Notes under the pieces: model-generated
What the model was told of the DNA's origin: nothing
The model's input: the letters and a program-made list of their open reading frames with translations, nothing else
Databases searched by the model: none
Position numbers and translations under genes: made by a program
Shown here: positions 51,780 through 61,889 of the stretch, piece by piece
How the letters are laid out: the number at the start of each line of letters is the position of its first letter
Position numbering within the stretch: position 1 is the first letter of the stretch
Source: Octadecabacter antarcticus 307
Lineage (GTDB): Bacteria > Pseudomonadota > Alphaproteobacteria > Rhodobacterales > Rhodobacteraceae
NCBI RefSeq assembly: GCF_000155675.2
Contig: NC_020911.1
Coordinates: forward strand, 1,292,501-1,356,500
Reading direction: 5' to 3'
Length of the DNA: 64,000 nt

Positions 51780-54281
51780 TTGTTATCCAACACTTCAACG
51801 AGTGCGAAAAGGGGCCGCGCATTCGCAGTGTGCGCAAGCCTTGTCGCCGCTGGCGCAATTGCGATTTTGACCTTTAATGTATCAAATGAAATCAGATTGT
51901 TGGGGTCGGCACGGTCCGACAATGTGCAGTGGTTTTTGGTTCAAACACAGGTTGAATTCCTCGAATTCGCGCAGCAGGTGGACCAAGACCCTTTGGATAT
52001 GCCTCAGCTTCGCCAAGAGTTTGATATCTTTTTTAGCCGCATTACGACCTTCCAACAGGCGCCCGTTTTTGAAGATCTTCGCACTGATTCAGCTTCTCGG
52101 AAATATCTTGACAGTGTAATCGTGTTTTTGGAACAGGCCGCGACTTTGATTGACACTACCGATGATGAGTTGGTCGCGCAATTGCCCGAACTTATAGTTC
52201 TAACCGATCAAGTTAGTCTCGTTGTTCGGGCACTGGCCAATTCAAGTTTGGAATTATACGCGCAAACGGCAGACGAACAACGTGCGGAAGTCGCCGGTAC
52301 CTTGACGCAGTTGGCATTGGCTACTGCGGCACTGATTGGCGTGCTTGCTCTGGCAATTATTTACCTCAACCTTCTAAATGCGCGTGTCTATCACAGAGAG
52401 CGTGAGAAAAATCAGACAATGTCACGAATGCAAAGTGTGATGGGTACGTCTTTGGACGGCGTCGTGGTGTGCGATGCAGATGGTAAAATCCTTGAATTCA
52501 GCCCTGCCGCTGAAGGTATATTTGGTCATTCCAAGGCGGCTGTTTTGGATCTGAACATCGCTTCAGTAATTGTCCCCGATCATTTGCTCCATGCCAATGA
52601 GGCGGGCATGGAGCGCATGAGAATTGGCGGTGATATGCGCGTCATTGGCAAAGGCCGTGTGAGACTAGAAGCCAAGCATAAAGATGGGCATATTTTTCCC
52701 GTCGAGCTCGCAATTCAAAACGCCAAGACTGACGAGGGCACAATTTTCATCAGCTTCCTTCGTGACATTTCTCACGAAGTCATGGCGGAGGCTGAACTTG
52801 TCACGGCACGCGACAAGGCGCTTGCCAGCGAGAAAATGAAGACGGAATTCCTATCCACAATGAGCCATGAAATTCGTACGCCGTTAAACGGGTTGTTGGG
52901 CAACATGAACTTGTTACGAGACACTGAACTGAACGAAAATCAGGACCGCTATGTGGGTTACATGGAAACGTCTGGCCGCCTGTTGCTGAGTCATGTTTCA
53001 GACGTCTTGGACATAACGCGCTATGATGCAGGTAAATTAAATACGCGAATTGAACCTGTAAATATCTCTGAACTGTTGCAAGACATTGTCGACAATCAGG
53101 CCAGCACGGCATTCCAAAACGAAACGTCGTTGGTTTGGGGCTGGTGTGGTGTCAAAATGGACTGGGTTTTATCAGATCTCGACCGCCTTCAGCACGTCAT
53201 GATGAACCTCATCGGTAATGCGGTGAAGTTTACAAGACGCGGCAAGGTGTCCGTAACGATCGAAAATGTTGGTGAAGGGGACGCGGCAGAATTGCTGGTT
53301 AAAATCATCGATACGGGGCAAGGCATGTCTGAGGATCTTATCAAGCGGGTTTTTGATGACTTCGTTACGGGCAATACAGCATATGATCGTGACGTTGGGG
53401 GAACGGGCTTGGGCCTGAGCATCGCGAAACGTTTTGTAAATGCACTTGGTGGCGAAATCGGTGTTGAGAGCATCGTAGGCGAAGGCAGTACATTTTGGGT
53501 CAGACTGCCCGTACATGAGGCTGAAGCGCCTAAGGTTGTCCACGTTAAAAGCATAAAGCATCAGCCTGGGCGGTCGCTCAAGGTACTCTTGGTTGAGGAC
53601 AATGAAATCAACCGGATCGTGGCGCGTGAAATGCTGCAGGCTGAGGGACATACCGTGGTGGAAGCACATGACGGCTTTGAGGGCGTTGAATTGTCTAAGG
53701 AAGACGAATTTGATATTATCCTTATGGATATCAGCATGCCGATTATGGACGGTCACGCCGCGACCCGCAGGATTCGTGGTGATGGTGGCGCATCAGCTAA
53801 GACGGCAATTTATGCGTTAACGGCGAATGCAATGATTGAGGAACAGGAAAAATTCTTAAAGGATGGTATGAACGGTATTCTAACCAAACCGTTGTCCCGC
53901 GATGCACTCCGTAGTGTTCTTTACCAAACAGGGCGCCAAGTTGATGACGATGACGCCATGCTGATCAATCATAGCCACAGGGCGGAGACCCGCGATGCAT
54001 TAGGCGAAGAAACCTTCGTTAAGCTACGCTCACGGTTCGTCAACGAAGTAGACAAGCTAGAGGTTTGGTTGGGTTCTGATGAGGCTCACGACTTCCTTGA
54101 GATTGCTTCGCGGACACACAAAGTCGCTGGAAGTGCTGCGGTATTCGGAGCCGACCGACTTCGAGAGACGTTGAAAGAGATCGAAGCCGCAGCAAAACTG
54201 AGGGACACTGAAGCAATCGTAGAACGTACGAAGCCTTTGGGAATTGTTTGGCAACGAACTAAGTTCGATTTGGTTTCTTAG
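51780..54281 (+). CDS. Hybrid histidine kinase (PAS-HisKA-HATPase-REC-Hpt), 833 aa
   Basis: TTG start with AGAGGA 8 nt upstream. Two membrane spans (about 14-32, 176-198) bracket a helical periplasmic sensor. PAS at about 212-330 (MGTSLDGVVVCDADGKILEF), HisKA His363 in STMSHEIRTPLNG, HATPase N box LIGNAVKFTRRG and G boxes DTGQGMSE and GGTGLGLSIAKR. The receiver Asp650 is in ILMDISMPIMDG; the C-terminal Hpt His779 is in ASRTHKVAGSAAVFG. A complete phosphorelay in one protein. The Hpt could feed the PP2C or LuxR response regulators across the IS elements; that is inference. Confidence 0.93.
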   Translation: MLSNTSTSAKRGRAFAVCASLVAAGAIAILTFNVSNEIRLLGSARSDNVQWFLVQTQVEFLEFAQQVDQDPLDMPQLRQEFDIFFSRITTFQQAPVFEDLRTDSASRKYLDSVIVFLEQAATLIDTTDDELVAQLPELIVLTDQVSLVVRALANSSLELYAQTADEQRAEVAGTLTQLALATAALIGVLALAIIYLNLLNARVYHREREKNQTMSRMQSVMGTSLDGVVVCDADGKILEFSPAAEGIFGHSKAAVLDLNIASVIVPDHLLHANEAGMERMRIGGDMRVIGKGRVRLEAKHKDGHIFPVELAIQNAKTDEGTIFISFLRDISHEVMAEAELVTARDKALASEKMKTEFLSTMSHEIRTPLNGLLGNMNLLRDTELNENQDRYVGYMETSGRLLLSHVSDVLDITRYDAGKLNTRIEPVNISELLQDIVDNQASTAFQNETSLVWGWCGVKMDWVLSDLDRLQHVMMNLIGNAVKFTRRGKVSVTIENVGEGDAAELLVKIIDTGQGMSEDLIKRVFDDFVTGNTAYDRDVGGTGLGLSIAKRFVNALGGEIGVESIVGEGSTFWVRLPVHEAEAPKVVHVKSIKHQPGRSLKVLLVEDNEINRIVAREMLQAEGHTVVEAHDGFEGVELSKEDEFDIILMDISMPIMDGHAATRRIRGDGGASAKTAIYALTANAMIEEQEKFLKDGMNGILTKPLSRDALRSVLYQTGRQVDDDDAMLINHSHRAETRDALGEETFVKLRSRFVNEVDKLEVWLGSDEAHDFLEIASRTHKVAGSAAVFGADRLRETLKEIEAAAKLRDTEAIVERTKPLGIVWQRTKFDLVS

Positions 54282-54446
54282 ACGCCAAATCGACAGGATT
54301 AAGCAGGCAAGTCTATCTTCACTCGGCCGGCTCCGTCATTACGCATCTCCTTGGTGCTGTCAGAGAAGCTGACTTGAGGCAGGCAGCTATAACTCACCCT
54401 GATCCATCTTAAACGGGCTGCTAACTGGCCGAAATAGTAGGACCTC
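54282..54446. other. Intergenic between kinase gene and IS256 fragment
   Basis: No gene supported; contains no clear terminator. Confidence 0.35.
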
Positions 54447-55055
54447 CTCTGACGAGGCATGAACGCGCCAAAGCTGGCCACCGGGGATGGTGCTATGGGG
54501 TTCTGGGCTGCAATGGATGAAGTATATCCCGCAGCGCGTCAACAACGCTGCTGGCAGCACCAAACGATGAACGTGCTCAATTGTCTGCCAAAGCTGTCTC
54601 AACCAAAGGCAAAAGTCGCGATACACGATATCTGGCAGGCTGAAACCAAAGATGACGCGATCAAGGCCTTTGATTTGTTCGTCAAAAACTATGAGGCAAA
54701 GTATCCCAAGGCCACCCTGTGCCTACAAAAGGACCATGAGGAGCTCATGGCATTCTTCGACTTTCCAGCCCAGCGTTGGCAAAGCATACGCACCAGCAAT
54801 CCGATTGAGTCCGCGTTCGCCACAATCAGGCATCGTACCAAGCGTTCAAAGGGCTGCCTCACCCGCGACGGCATGTTGCACATGATGTTCAAACTGGGGC
54901 AATGCGCCGAACAAAACTGGAGATAATTACGCGGCTTTGATTACCTCGCCAAAGTCATCACAGGCGTCACGTTCAAAGACGGAATTGAAGCCACAAACCC
55001 AGACCAGATCGCCGCATGACCGACAAACCTCAAACACCAGATTTGACAATAACTC
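54447..55055 (+). mobile_element. IS256 3' fragment (second copy)
   Basis: Matches the last third of the IS256 transposase (MNAPKLATGDGAMGFWAAMD onward, including NPIESAFATIRHR) and its terminal repeat ending AATAACTC. It has the same early TAA after QNWR as the copy at 33991. The 5' two thirds are missing. Confidence 0.88.
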
Positions 55056-55406
55056 GTCTGCGAGATTGGTGTGCAGCTGATCATGCTTGTCGTAGTGATA
55101 CCGCTTGATTCTTGCGATCCTTGATCGTGCGGTTCATTCGCTCAACCTGGCCGTTGGTCCATGGATGGTTGGGCTTGGTCAGCCGGTGCTCAATCCTGTC
55201 GGCATCGCAGATCATGTCAAACCGCATAGGCCGTGAATATGGTGTGTTCCGGTTACGTGGTTGCTCACAAAATTGAATGCCATTGTCCGTCAGAATTGTG
55301 TGGATCTTGTATGGCACCGCTTCCAGCACAGCCTCCAGGAACTCCCAGGCCGTCTTGCGATTTGCTTTTTCTACAAGCCGTGCCACGGCAAACTTGCTGG
55401 TTCGGT

Positions 55407-55446
55407 CCCTCTCGTGACATCGCTTTGCGATTCACTGCCGGGCAAT
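55407..55446 (+). repeat. Hairpin insertion 6 (about 40 bp, antisense to its host gene)
   Basis: CCCTCTC, then the stem GTGACATCGC/GCGATTCAC (one bulged C) with loop TTT, then CTGCCGGGCAAT. Opposite orientation to its transposase gene, unlike insertions 1-5. Confidence 0.82.
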
Positions 55447-55622
55447 GAATGGCAACAAAGAGATAAAGTTTTCCTTCGTTGGTGCGCAACTCTGCAATGT
55501 CGATATGAAAATATCCGATCGGATAGCGTTTGAACTTTTGTCGTTTCGGCTTGTCGCCCACCATATCTGGCAGTCGGGATATCCCATGCCGTTGCAAACA
55601 ACGATGCAGGGAAGATCGCGTC

Positions 55623-55662
55623 CCCCTCTCTTTGCTTGCTCCGCAAGCAACTGCCTGGCAAT
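55623..55662 (+). repeat. Hairpin insertion 7 (about 40 bp, antisense to its host gene)
   Basis: CCCCTCTC, then the stem TTGCTTGC/GCAAGCAA with loop TCC, then CTGCCTGGCAAT, one base different from the usual right end. Confidence 0.82.
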
Positions 55663-56100
55663 GGATGTGGGATAGTTGGCTGCAAGGCATAAAGACAATC
55701 ATCCAGCGGTAGGAGCGTATGACGTCGAAAAGAGACGATCATCGCCTCTTCACCGGCGCTGAGAACGGTCGAACTGGGGTCCGTGGGGCCAGTCTTGCGG
55801 TCTTCTACAGTTTTGCGCTTGCGTCATTTGGAGACCGTTTTGACATTTATACCAAGTTCTCGACTCAAAGCTGCGGTCGTAGCTTGCGATCGCTGTATTG
55901 TTGCTCTGATGGCGTGCGTAGTCGTGGCGCAGCCATGACGTATTTGTCCCATGATGCTTCCTTCCATTCCAAAGAATAGATCGCACCATCAAACCATGGG
56001 ATCAAACACCTAAGTGGGAGGCAGCTATTCTATCGGATATGTTTGCTTCCTTATGCCCCGTCTCGCTATACTTACTGCACCACTACTTTCCTGAATATCT

Positions 56101-56586
56101 ATGGCAATTCTAATTGCAACGGAAGGAAAGTGCATGGGTATTCAAATAGTGGACATTGGACGACTTTGCGAAAAATCAGGTGCAATCTGCGCTACAGACC
56201 CCAAAAGCAAATCAGTCAGCAATACCGTTCGGGAAGATGAAATTGACCGAATGCTTCGATATTATGACTGGTTTATCATGTCACAACACGTACTGCCAAT
56301 TGAGTATAAGCTAAGCCAGCTCAAGCGTGTTGCGCCGGCCTCTTGCGGCCCAAACTGGACCTTCGCGCTCTCTCCAGAGAAGGTTGGCTTAGGGCCCAAA
56401 AGGACCGTTTCGAAGTGTATGAAGGCTACTTACGCAATCACGTCGAAGCTGGAGTTTTTCGCGGTTGTTGTCCGCGAAAAATATATTAAAATCTGTATCG
56501 CCTTATTGCCACGTTCACTGAATGCATATGTTGCGTGGGATTTTTCAATGCCTCTCAATAATATGCCATTGGAGACAAGAAAATGA
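56101..56586 (+). CDS. Unrecognised protein upstream of RTX-Hint gene, 161 aa
   Basis: MAILIATEGKCMGIQIVDIG, then EDEIDRMLRYYDWFIMSQHV, and a C-terminus with strand-like IKICIALLPRSLNAYVAWDF. No domain recognised and no signal peptide. Its stop overlaps the RTX start (ATGA), which is the main reason to believe it. I considered an HlyC-type acyltransferase because of the RTX neighbour, but the motifs do not fit. An alternative start is the ATG at 56134. Confidence 0.45.
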   Translation: MAILIATEGKCMGIQIVDIGRLCEKSGAICATDPKSKSVSNTVREDEIDRMLRYYDWFIMSQHVLPIEYKLSQLKRVAPASCGPNWTFALSPEKVGLGPKRTVSKCMKATYAITSKLEFFAVVVREKYIKICIALLPRSLNAYVAWDFSMPLNNMPLETRK

Positions 56587-56852
56587 GTGCTATCAATGTA
56601 CCTGGTGACTTCGACACTATCGCACTAGCGCTCGCGGCAGTGGACCCCAACATACCGAATACTATCACTTTGGGGGACGGCTACGGCCCCGAAAACGTGG
56701 CGATAAGTATAAACGACATTACCATCACAGGGCCAGCGTCTGCAGAAGGCATAGTGCTAACTGTTCAAGATGGTATTACGGGTTTACTTCTTGGTGGCAC
56801 TGCACCGATCAATGTCTTTGACTTGGTGGGCAACGACAACAATATTGCTGGT

Positions 56853-58019
56853 AAGGCTTATCCCTTTTAGTCCGGTTGCCCCACATGTTGACGCGGCGCA
56901 GAACCTCGCCCTTGTGGCTTGAGAGGCGGATCGGATCAGTTTGTAACATCTGGTGGGTTTATGGGGCGTGGCTTTTGCCGTGAACAAGGGCCTTCAGGCG
57001 CGCTGTTCAACAAAATCACGATATGTCGCTGGGCCAATACCAACACCGATCCCCAGCAGCGTGTCGAAGGCGCTTCGCATGTGTCGCCGTCGGTTCCAGC
57101 GGAACACAAATTCGTCGAGATAGCGTTGCAGATGGCATTTTCTGAGGCCGTGGAAGACGCCTTTTGCCCACGTTTTTAGGTTGGAGAACACGCGGTGGAC
57201 CCAGTGGAGTATGTCATGTGCCTTCTTGCCGCTGACGACCTTCGCCTCATGCGTGTTTGCAGGGGGATTTTCGTAACCTAGCCAGCCATCCGTGATGACG
57301 TGAGCGCCAGGCTCTACAGCCTGACCAATGAACCCGTGTAGCGTCTTTGATGCGCCGTCGGGAATGTGTTTCATCCTGATACGGCGCGGATGTCCGTCTC
57401 TTGATAACTCGACGGCGCAGACGACAAACATCTTTCCGACCGGGCTCCGCCCACCCTTTGGCCGGTCCTCGGGATCATGCCGGGACCGGAACGGAATCTC
57501 TGTTTCATCGATCTCGACAAGGTCTTTCAGGGGGTTGCGGTCAGGGTTGACCATCGACCGCCGCAGCTTTTGCAAGAGGAGCCACGCCGTCTTGTAGCTG
57601 CCAAGGCCAAGTTGCGCCTGAAGTTGCAGCGCTGACATGCCGTTGGAATGGCTGGTGATGATGTGCGCGGCAAGAAACCAAATTCGCAACGGCAAATGGC
57701 TGCTGTGCATCACCGTGCCAGCCGTCACGGATGTCTGCCGTGCGCAACCGGCACATTCCCAAGTCGCGCGATTTCGCTTTAACGGCCAGCCCTTGCAGGT
57801 GCCACAGGAAGGACACACAAAGCCCTCAGGCCAACGATGTTCCGCCAGATAATGCGAACACGCTTCCTCATCAGAAAACCTGGCGTCGAACGCCGGGCGG
57901 GACATGGGTTTGTCGTTTTTCCATCTGGCTGGCATGGGTAGAACAATACAAGAACATTGTAGATTGGCAAGCCGCTTCACACTACATCAGGTGCCGCCGG
58001 AGCAAAGGGGATAAGCCTT
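56853..58019 (-). mobile_element. IS1595-family element, copy C (intact)
   Basis: 1167 bp, ends AAGGCTTATCCC and GGGATAAGCCTT, flanked by ATTGCTGGT at 56844-56852 and 58020-58028. Interrupts the RTX-Hint gene. Confidence 0.95.
56994..57980 (-). CDS. IS1595-family transposase, 328 aa, intact
   Basis: N-terminal zinc ribbon ([16 protein letters not shown], then [14 protein letters not shown]) and an ISXO2-like DDE domain with first Asp in [14 protein letters not shown], second in VITDGWLGYENPPANT, and HDILHWVHRVFSNLKTWAKG near the last acidic residue. Translation may begin at MPARWKNDK or MSRPAFDAR, 16-26 codons in. Protein identical to the copy at 62523, so this element was active recently. 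Confidence 0.95.
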   Translation of the reverse strand: MKRLANLQCSCIVLPMPARWKNDKPMSRPAFDARFSDEEACSHYLAEHRWPEGFVCPSCGTCKGWPLKRNRATWECAGCARQTSVTAGTVMHSSHLPLRIWFLAAHIITSHSNGMSALQLQAQLGLGSYKTAWLLLQKLRRSMVNPDRNPLKDLVEIDETEIPFRSRHDPEDRPKGGRSPVGKMFVVCAVELSRDGHPRRIRMKHIPDGASKTLHGFIGQAVEPGAHVITDGWLGYENPPANTHEAKVVSGKKAHDILHWVHRVFSNLKTWAKGVFHGLRKCHLQRYLDEFVFRWNRRRHMRSAFDTLLGIGVGIGPATYRDFVEQRA

Positions 58020-60363
58020 ATTGCTGGTAATGATGGGGACAATACGATCACCGTAACTGGTGGTCTGGACACCATTAGTGGCGGATTGGGCGACGACCGC
58101 GCGTTCATAGACTATAGTCAGGCGACAACGGTCGCTATCACAGGAACCGCGTCTACCATTGCCAGCAGTCTTGGCACGACTGCGATGTCGGGTTTTGAAC
58201 ATTACACTGTGCTGACTGGGCCTAGTGCTGATACTCTGACTTTTGGCAGTGGCAATAACTATCTCGATACCGGAGAGGGTGTCAGTACCATCGTACTTGG
58301 GAACGGCGATAATACAGTTTTGAGCGGTGACGGTGCTGATACGATCACGGTCGGTACTGGAAGTAACAAAATTGCTGCCGGGGACGGCGTCAACACGATC
58401 GTAGCCACGGGCGTCGGATTTGGTAATAATATAATTAGCGGTGGCACTGGTGCTGACACGATCAGCGTTGGTCATGGGAACAACCACATTTCTGGAGGCG
58501 AAGGCGTCGACACTGGCCTCGATACGATTGTGGCTGGTAATGGTGACAACTGCATCGATGGCGGCGATGGTGCCAACAATACTATCACGGTCGGTGGAGG
58601 GAATAATTACCTGCTTGGCGGTGATGGCGTCGATGTGATTACAGCTGGTAATGGGAACAATTTCATTGATGCCGGGGAGGGGCTGAACGCTGTCACTGCC
58701 GGGAGTGGCGACAATTATATTGTCGTTGGCGATCTCAACGACGTGGTTACCGCTATGGGTGGTGAAAATAATGTCCAGACGGGCGATGGTACAAACGCGG
58801 TAACGACGGGCACTGGTGACGATGTTGTCGAAACAGGCATCGGCAACGACACTGTCACCGTCGGCACCGGGAAAAACATCGTTAAGGTTTTCGGTGGTGC
58901 CGACGTCTTGACTGCTGGGGCTGATCATGACCGGCTCATCGTTGATTACGCTGCTTATGACACGACTGTTGTCAGTGCTCTTACAGGTTTTGCAACCTAT
59001 GGTGGTACAATTGGCGATGTGACCCTTACGAATTTCGAGGAATTTCACGTAACGACCGGCAGCGCCGACGACACCATCGAAACCTTTGATGGTGCTGACG
59101 TTCTGGATGGTGGGGCTGGGGCGGACACTCTGACCTCTGGTGAGGGAAATGACGTCATTTACGGTGGCGACGGCGATGTGGTTGATGGCGGCGAAGACGT
59201 AGGTGATGCCGACTTTGACGTTCTGGTTGTGGACGACTTGGGATTCACAGACATTGTTTACGATTTATCTGCTGATCCGACAGCTACAGAGTCAGAAGTC
59301 GGCGCGGTTAATCAGTACGATGTCGAAGGTGGAACCTTGCTTGGTTCAATGGCCTTTACTGGCATCGAAAATATCCAAATTGGAGATAAAACAGTTACGA
59401 CGCCTGAGGATACGCAGCTGGATGGCGATCTCTTTCTGCCGGATCCGACCGTTACCCAAACTGTGACATCTTTCACGGTGGGCAATAATACCATAATCGT
59501 CGGTAATACGGCGGAGCGTCCAGAGGGCGACCTGACGATCAATTCCGACGGCAGCTACACATTTGTGCCAACACTGAATTATCATGGGCCTGGGCCAGTA
59601 ATTAACTATACTTTCGAAACCGTGCAAATCATCGGTGGACAGAGTACCACTGAAACCGCCCCCCTCATCATCGAAGTTGAGTCCGTTGAAGAGGTTCTCC
59701 CAGAATGCCTCACTCCTGTTTGTTTTGTGCAGGGCATGCTGATCGCGACTGCAAACGGCGAGGTACCTGTCGAAGGCTTGCGCGTCGGCGACCTTATCCA
59801 AACCATTGACCGAGGATATCAACCAATTCGCTGGGTAGGCAGCAGCTATCTGAGCGCCCGGGAGCTTAATGAAAACGAAAATCTGCGTCCTATCCGTATT
59901 TCCAGGGCTGCGGTCAGCCCTGGAAATGGGACTGGCGAGTTGATCGTGTCACCGCAGCACCGTCTTCTGATTGCGTCCAAAGTGGCTGAGCGGATGTTTG
60001 GCAACACGGAGGTCTTGGTTGCGGCCAAGCAACTTCTGGCGATTGACGGGGTCGATATAGCCGATGATTTTGGAGATGTAACTTATTATCACATGCTCTT
60101 TGATCAGCATGAAATTGTCTTTGCAGAGGGGATTCCTTCGGAAAGTCTTTATCTTGGTTCAGAGGCGCAAAAGAGCCTTAGCGCCACCGGTAGGGAGGAA
60201 ATTGTGGCCTTGTTTCCCGAACTGCTTTTACTGACCTTTAAGCCAAAGTCTTGCCGACCAATAATCCAAGGCAAACGGGCCAGAAAACTGGCCGTCCGTC
60301 TTTCCCATAATAGTAAGCCTCTTTTGGATGAGCGACGTGCGTATGCCTGAATTCAACGTCTAA

Positions 60364-61291
60364 GAGTCTAATTCAAAACTATTTGAGCGATTTCAGTTTT
60401 TGCAAGATGTCGTGTGACGCGTCTAATGTGGTAGATGAGGATCCAAGCCTCTGCGCTTGCGATAGATTTTTCCCCAATCTTTTGACGGACGGCGTCGGTT
60501 CAGCTGGGTGAAAGTGCGCTCGACAATCCACCGTCGAGGCAGCACTTCAAAGCCCTCTGCTGTATCGGAGCGTTTGACGATCTGGACGGTCCATCGGCTA
60601 AGGTCTTTCAGCGCGTCCCTCAGTTTGGACCCTGCATACCGGACGTCCGCAAATACATGCCGCTATGATGGATGGCGCGAGACGATAGTTTTTAACAAAT
60701 CTGGCATGCCATCCTAATCCTGAATTCTGGCGCTGTGGACCACCAGGCCCACCAGCAATCCGACCGTGTCTGTGACGATATTGGCGCTTGCGTCCTTTGA
60801 TCCGTTTGCCCGCATCATACCCGCTAACCCCACCACTCTTAATGATTTTCACGCTCTGACTATCTATGATCCCAGTTGTTGGCTGGGCCTTAAGGCCCCC
60901 AGCCAGACGCATGGATTCGACCAGCTTGCGGTTGATCTCATCCAGTAAGCCATCATCGCGCCATGCGTAAAAATAACTCCGCACCGTCGAAACCGGTGGG
61001 AAGTCATTGGGAAACATCCGCCATTGGCATCCGGTCGTTGCAATGTAGAGGTTCGCGTCGAATACGTCGCGCAAACATGTCGTGAGAGGCCGGCCAGTTG
61101 TCTTGGGCGGCGGCACCAAAGGCGTTATCAACGTCCATTCTGCGTCAGTCATATCGCTTGCGTAATTAACGCCTTTTCGATCATATTGACGCTGGGTGAG
61201 TTCAGTCCATGCCATTGAGATATTCTTTCAGCTTCACAACCGAACAGAATCACAACCTACTGAATTCAATCAACTAGTTTTAAATTGGCTC
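60364..61291 (-). mobile_element. IS5-family element (TNA-target group), copy C
   Basis: The ends GAGTCTAATTCAAAACTA and GAGCCAATTTAAAACTAG (inverted) match imperfectly, with a TAA duplication at 60361-60363 and 61292-61294. Sits just after the RTX-Hint gene. Confidence 0.85.
60372..61215 (-). pseudogene. IS5-family transposase, frameshifted
   Basis: MAWTELTQRQYDRKGVNYAS, DAEWTLITPLVPPPKTTGRP, TGCQWRMFPNDFPPVSTVRS, TTGIIDSQSVKIIKSGGVSG (Asp), then a frameshift near KGRKRQ (about 60800). The downstream frame shows ADVR-type and WIVERTF-type pieces to about 60400. Not functional. Confidence 0.88.
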
Positions 61292-61889
61292 TAAGGCTGT
61301 CAAAGATCATAGGGACCTCTCGTCGAGTACTTGAAAAGACACTGTCAGAGTAAACTGGCTTGAGCCATGCGGCTGAAGCAACCGTTCCGTTGGCATCAAA
61401 ACAGCATGGGGTGCCAACCAGCCGGAATTATTCTTGGTGAGGTGATGCCCGGCTTCAGCCAAGCGAAGTTGAGACGCCTGGCTTCGTGGTGGTTGCGGTG
61501 TCCGACGCGCCCAAGCTGTTCATCAGTGATGGCGTTGATGCGGGCTTTGTTCTTCAAAACTATCCTCTCGGTCACGGGGAACATAAATCGGGATCGCAAC
61601 ACCATTGCCCTTTAGCGTCTCGGGCGTGGTGCCGTTGCGCCGGTTCTACTCAGGGAACGTACTCAGGGAACGTAAGAGGTGTCACGGTGAAATATGGATG
61701 TTGTTATTTAGGCAAAACTGACATTTGCGAAATTAACGATTCGCAGTCGAATGCTTCGGTTGGGCTAATAGGGTTCCAGATCTGCGGCGCAGAGCTCAAA
61801 GTGACTGATGCTGCAACACGCACATTTCGACACAAAGGGCGGATTGCAGACTTTCGCTGCGCTCGGTGTAGAGGTCTGCTCTGCGGAGA
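61292..61889. other. Intergenic between IS5 copy C and IS1182
   Basis: No gene supported. A leftward frame at 61396-61605 (ERIVLKNKARINAITDEQLG, then ITSPRIIPAGWHPMLF) has protein-like composition and may be a gene remnant, but I cannot name it. Confidence 0.35.

Larger units (their letters stand above)
55060..55968 (-). pseudogene. IS481-family transposase, nonsense-mutated and interrupted
   Basis: From MGQIRHGCATTTHAIRATIQ the frame has a TGA in place of Trp in VSK*RKRKT, then FRRHTLLPLDDCLYALQPTI, RSSLHRCLQRHGISRLPDMV, FKRYPIGYFHIDIAELRTNE (Asp), GKLYLFVAID|RTSKFAVARLVEKA, HTILTDNGIQF (Asp) and TNGQVERMNRTIKD (Glu). Two hairpin insertions (at PH|RSS and at the bar) shift the frame. Removing both gives continuous IS481 protein apart from the TGA. 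Confidence 0.88.
55056..56010 (-). mobile_element. IS481-family element, 3'-truncated, with two hairpin insertions
   Basis: The terminal repeat (GGTGTTTGATCC inverted) is at about 56010. The 3' end is cut by the IS256 fragment. It is related to the fragment at 28171. Confidence 0.8.
56583..60350 (+). pseudogene. RTX-repeat protein with C-terminal Hint domain, split by IS1595
   Basis: The coding parts are 56583-56852 and 58029-60350; removing the IS and one duplication joins NDNNIAG to NDGDNTITVTGG in frame (about 864 residues). N-terminal beta-helix-like start (DFDTIALALAAVDPNIPNTI), many RTX-like repeats (GNGDNTVLSGDGADTITVGT), a cadherin-like stretch (FTVGNNTIIVGNTAERPEGD), then a Hint_2 domain: CFVQGMLIATANGEVPVEGL, RVGDLIQTIDRGYQPIRWVG, SPQHRLLIAS and YYHMLFDQHEIVFAEG. 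Hint domains are self-processing; here the likely nucleophile is Cys of PVCFVQGM. Paralogue of the gene at 29467. Confidence 0.88.

Noticed and set aside
56101..56586. HlyC-type toxin-activating acyltransferase
   Set aside because: Position before an RTX gene invited the idea, but the conserved His/Asp pattern and length features of that family are not visible.
58086..60350. Independent RTX gene starting at 58086
   Set aside because: The frame is continuous back to the IS duplication at 58020 and joins the 5' part at 56583-56852, so this is the 3' half of one split gene.
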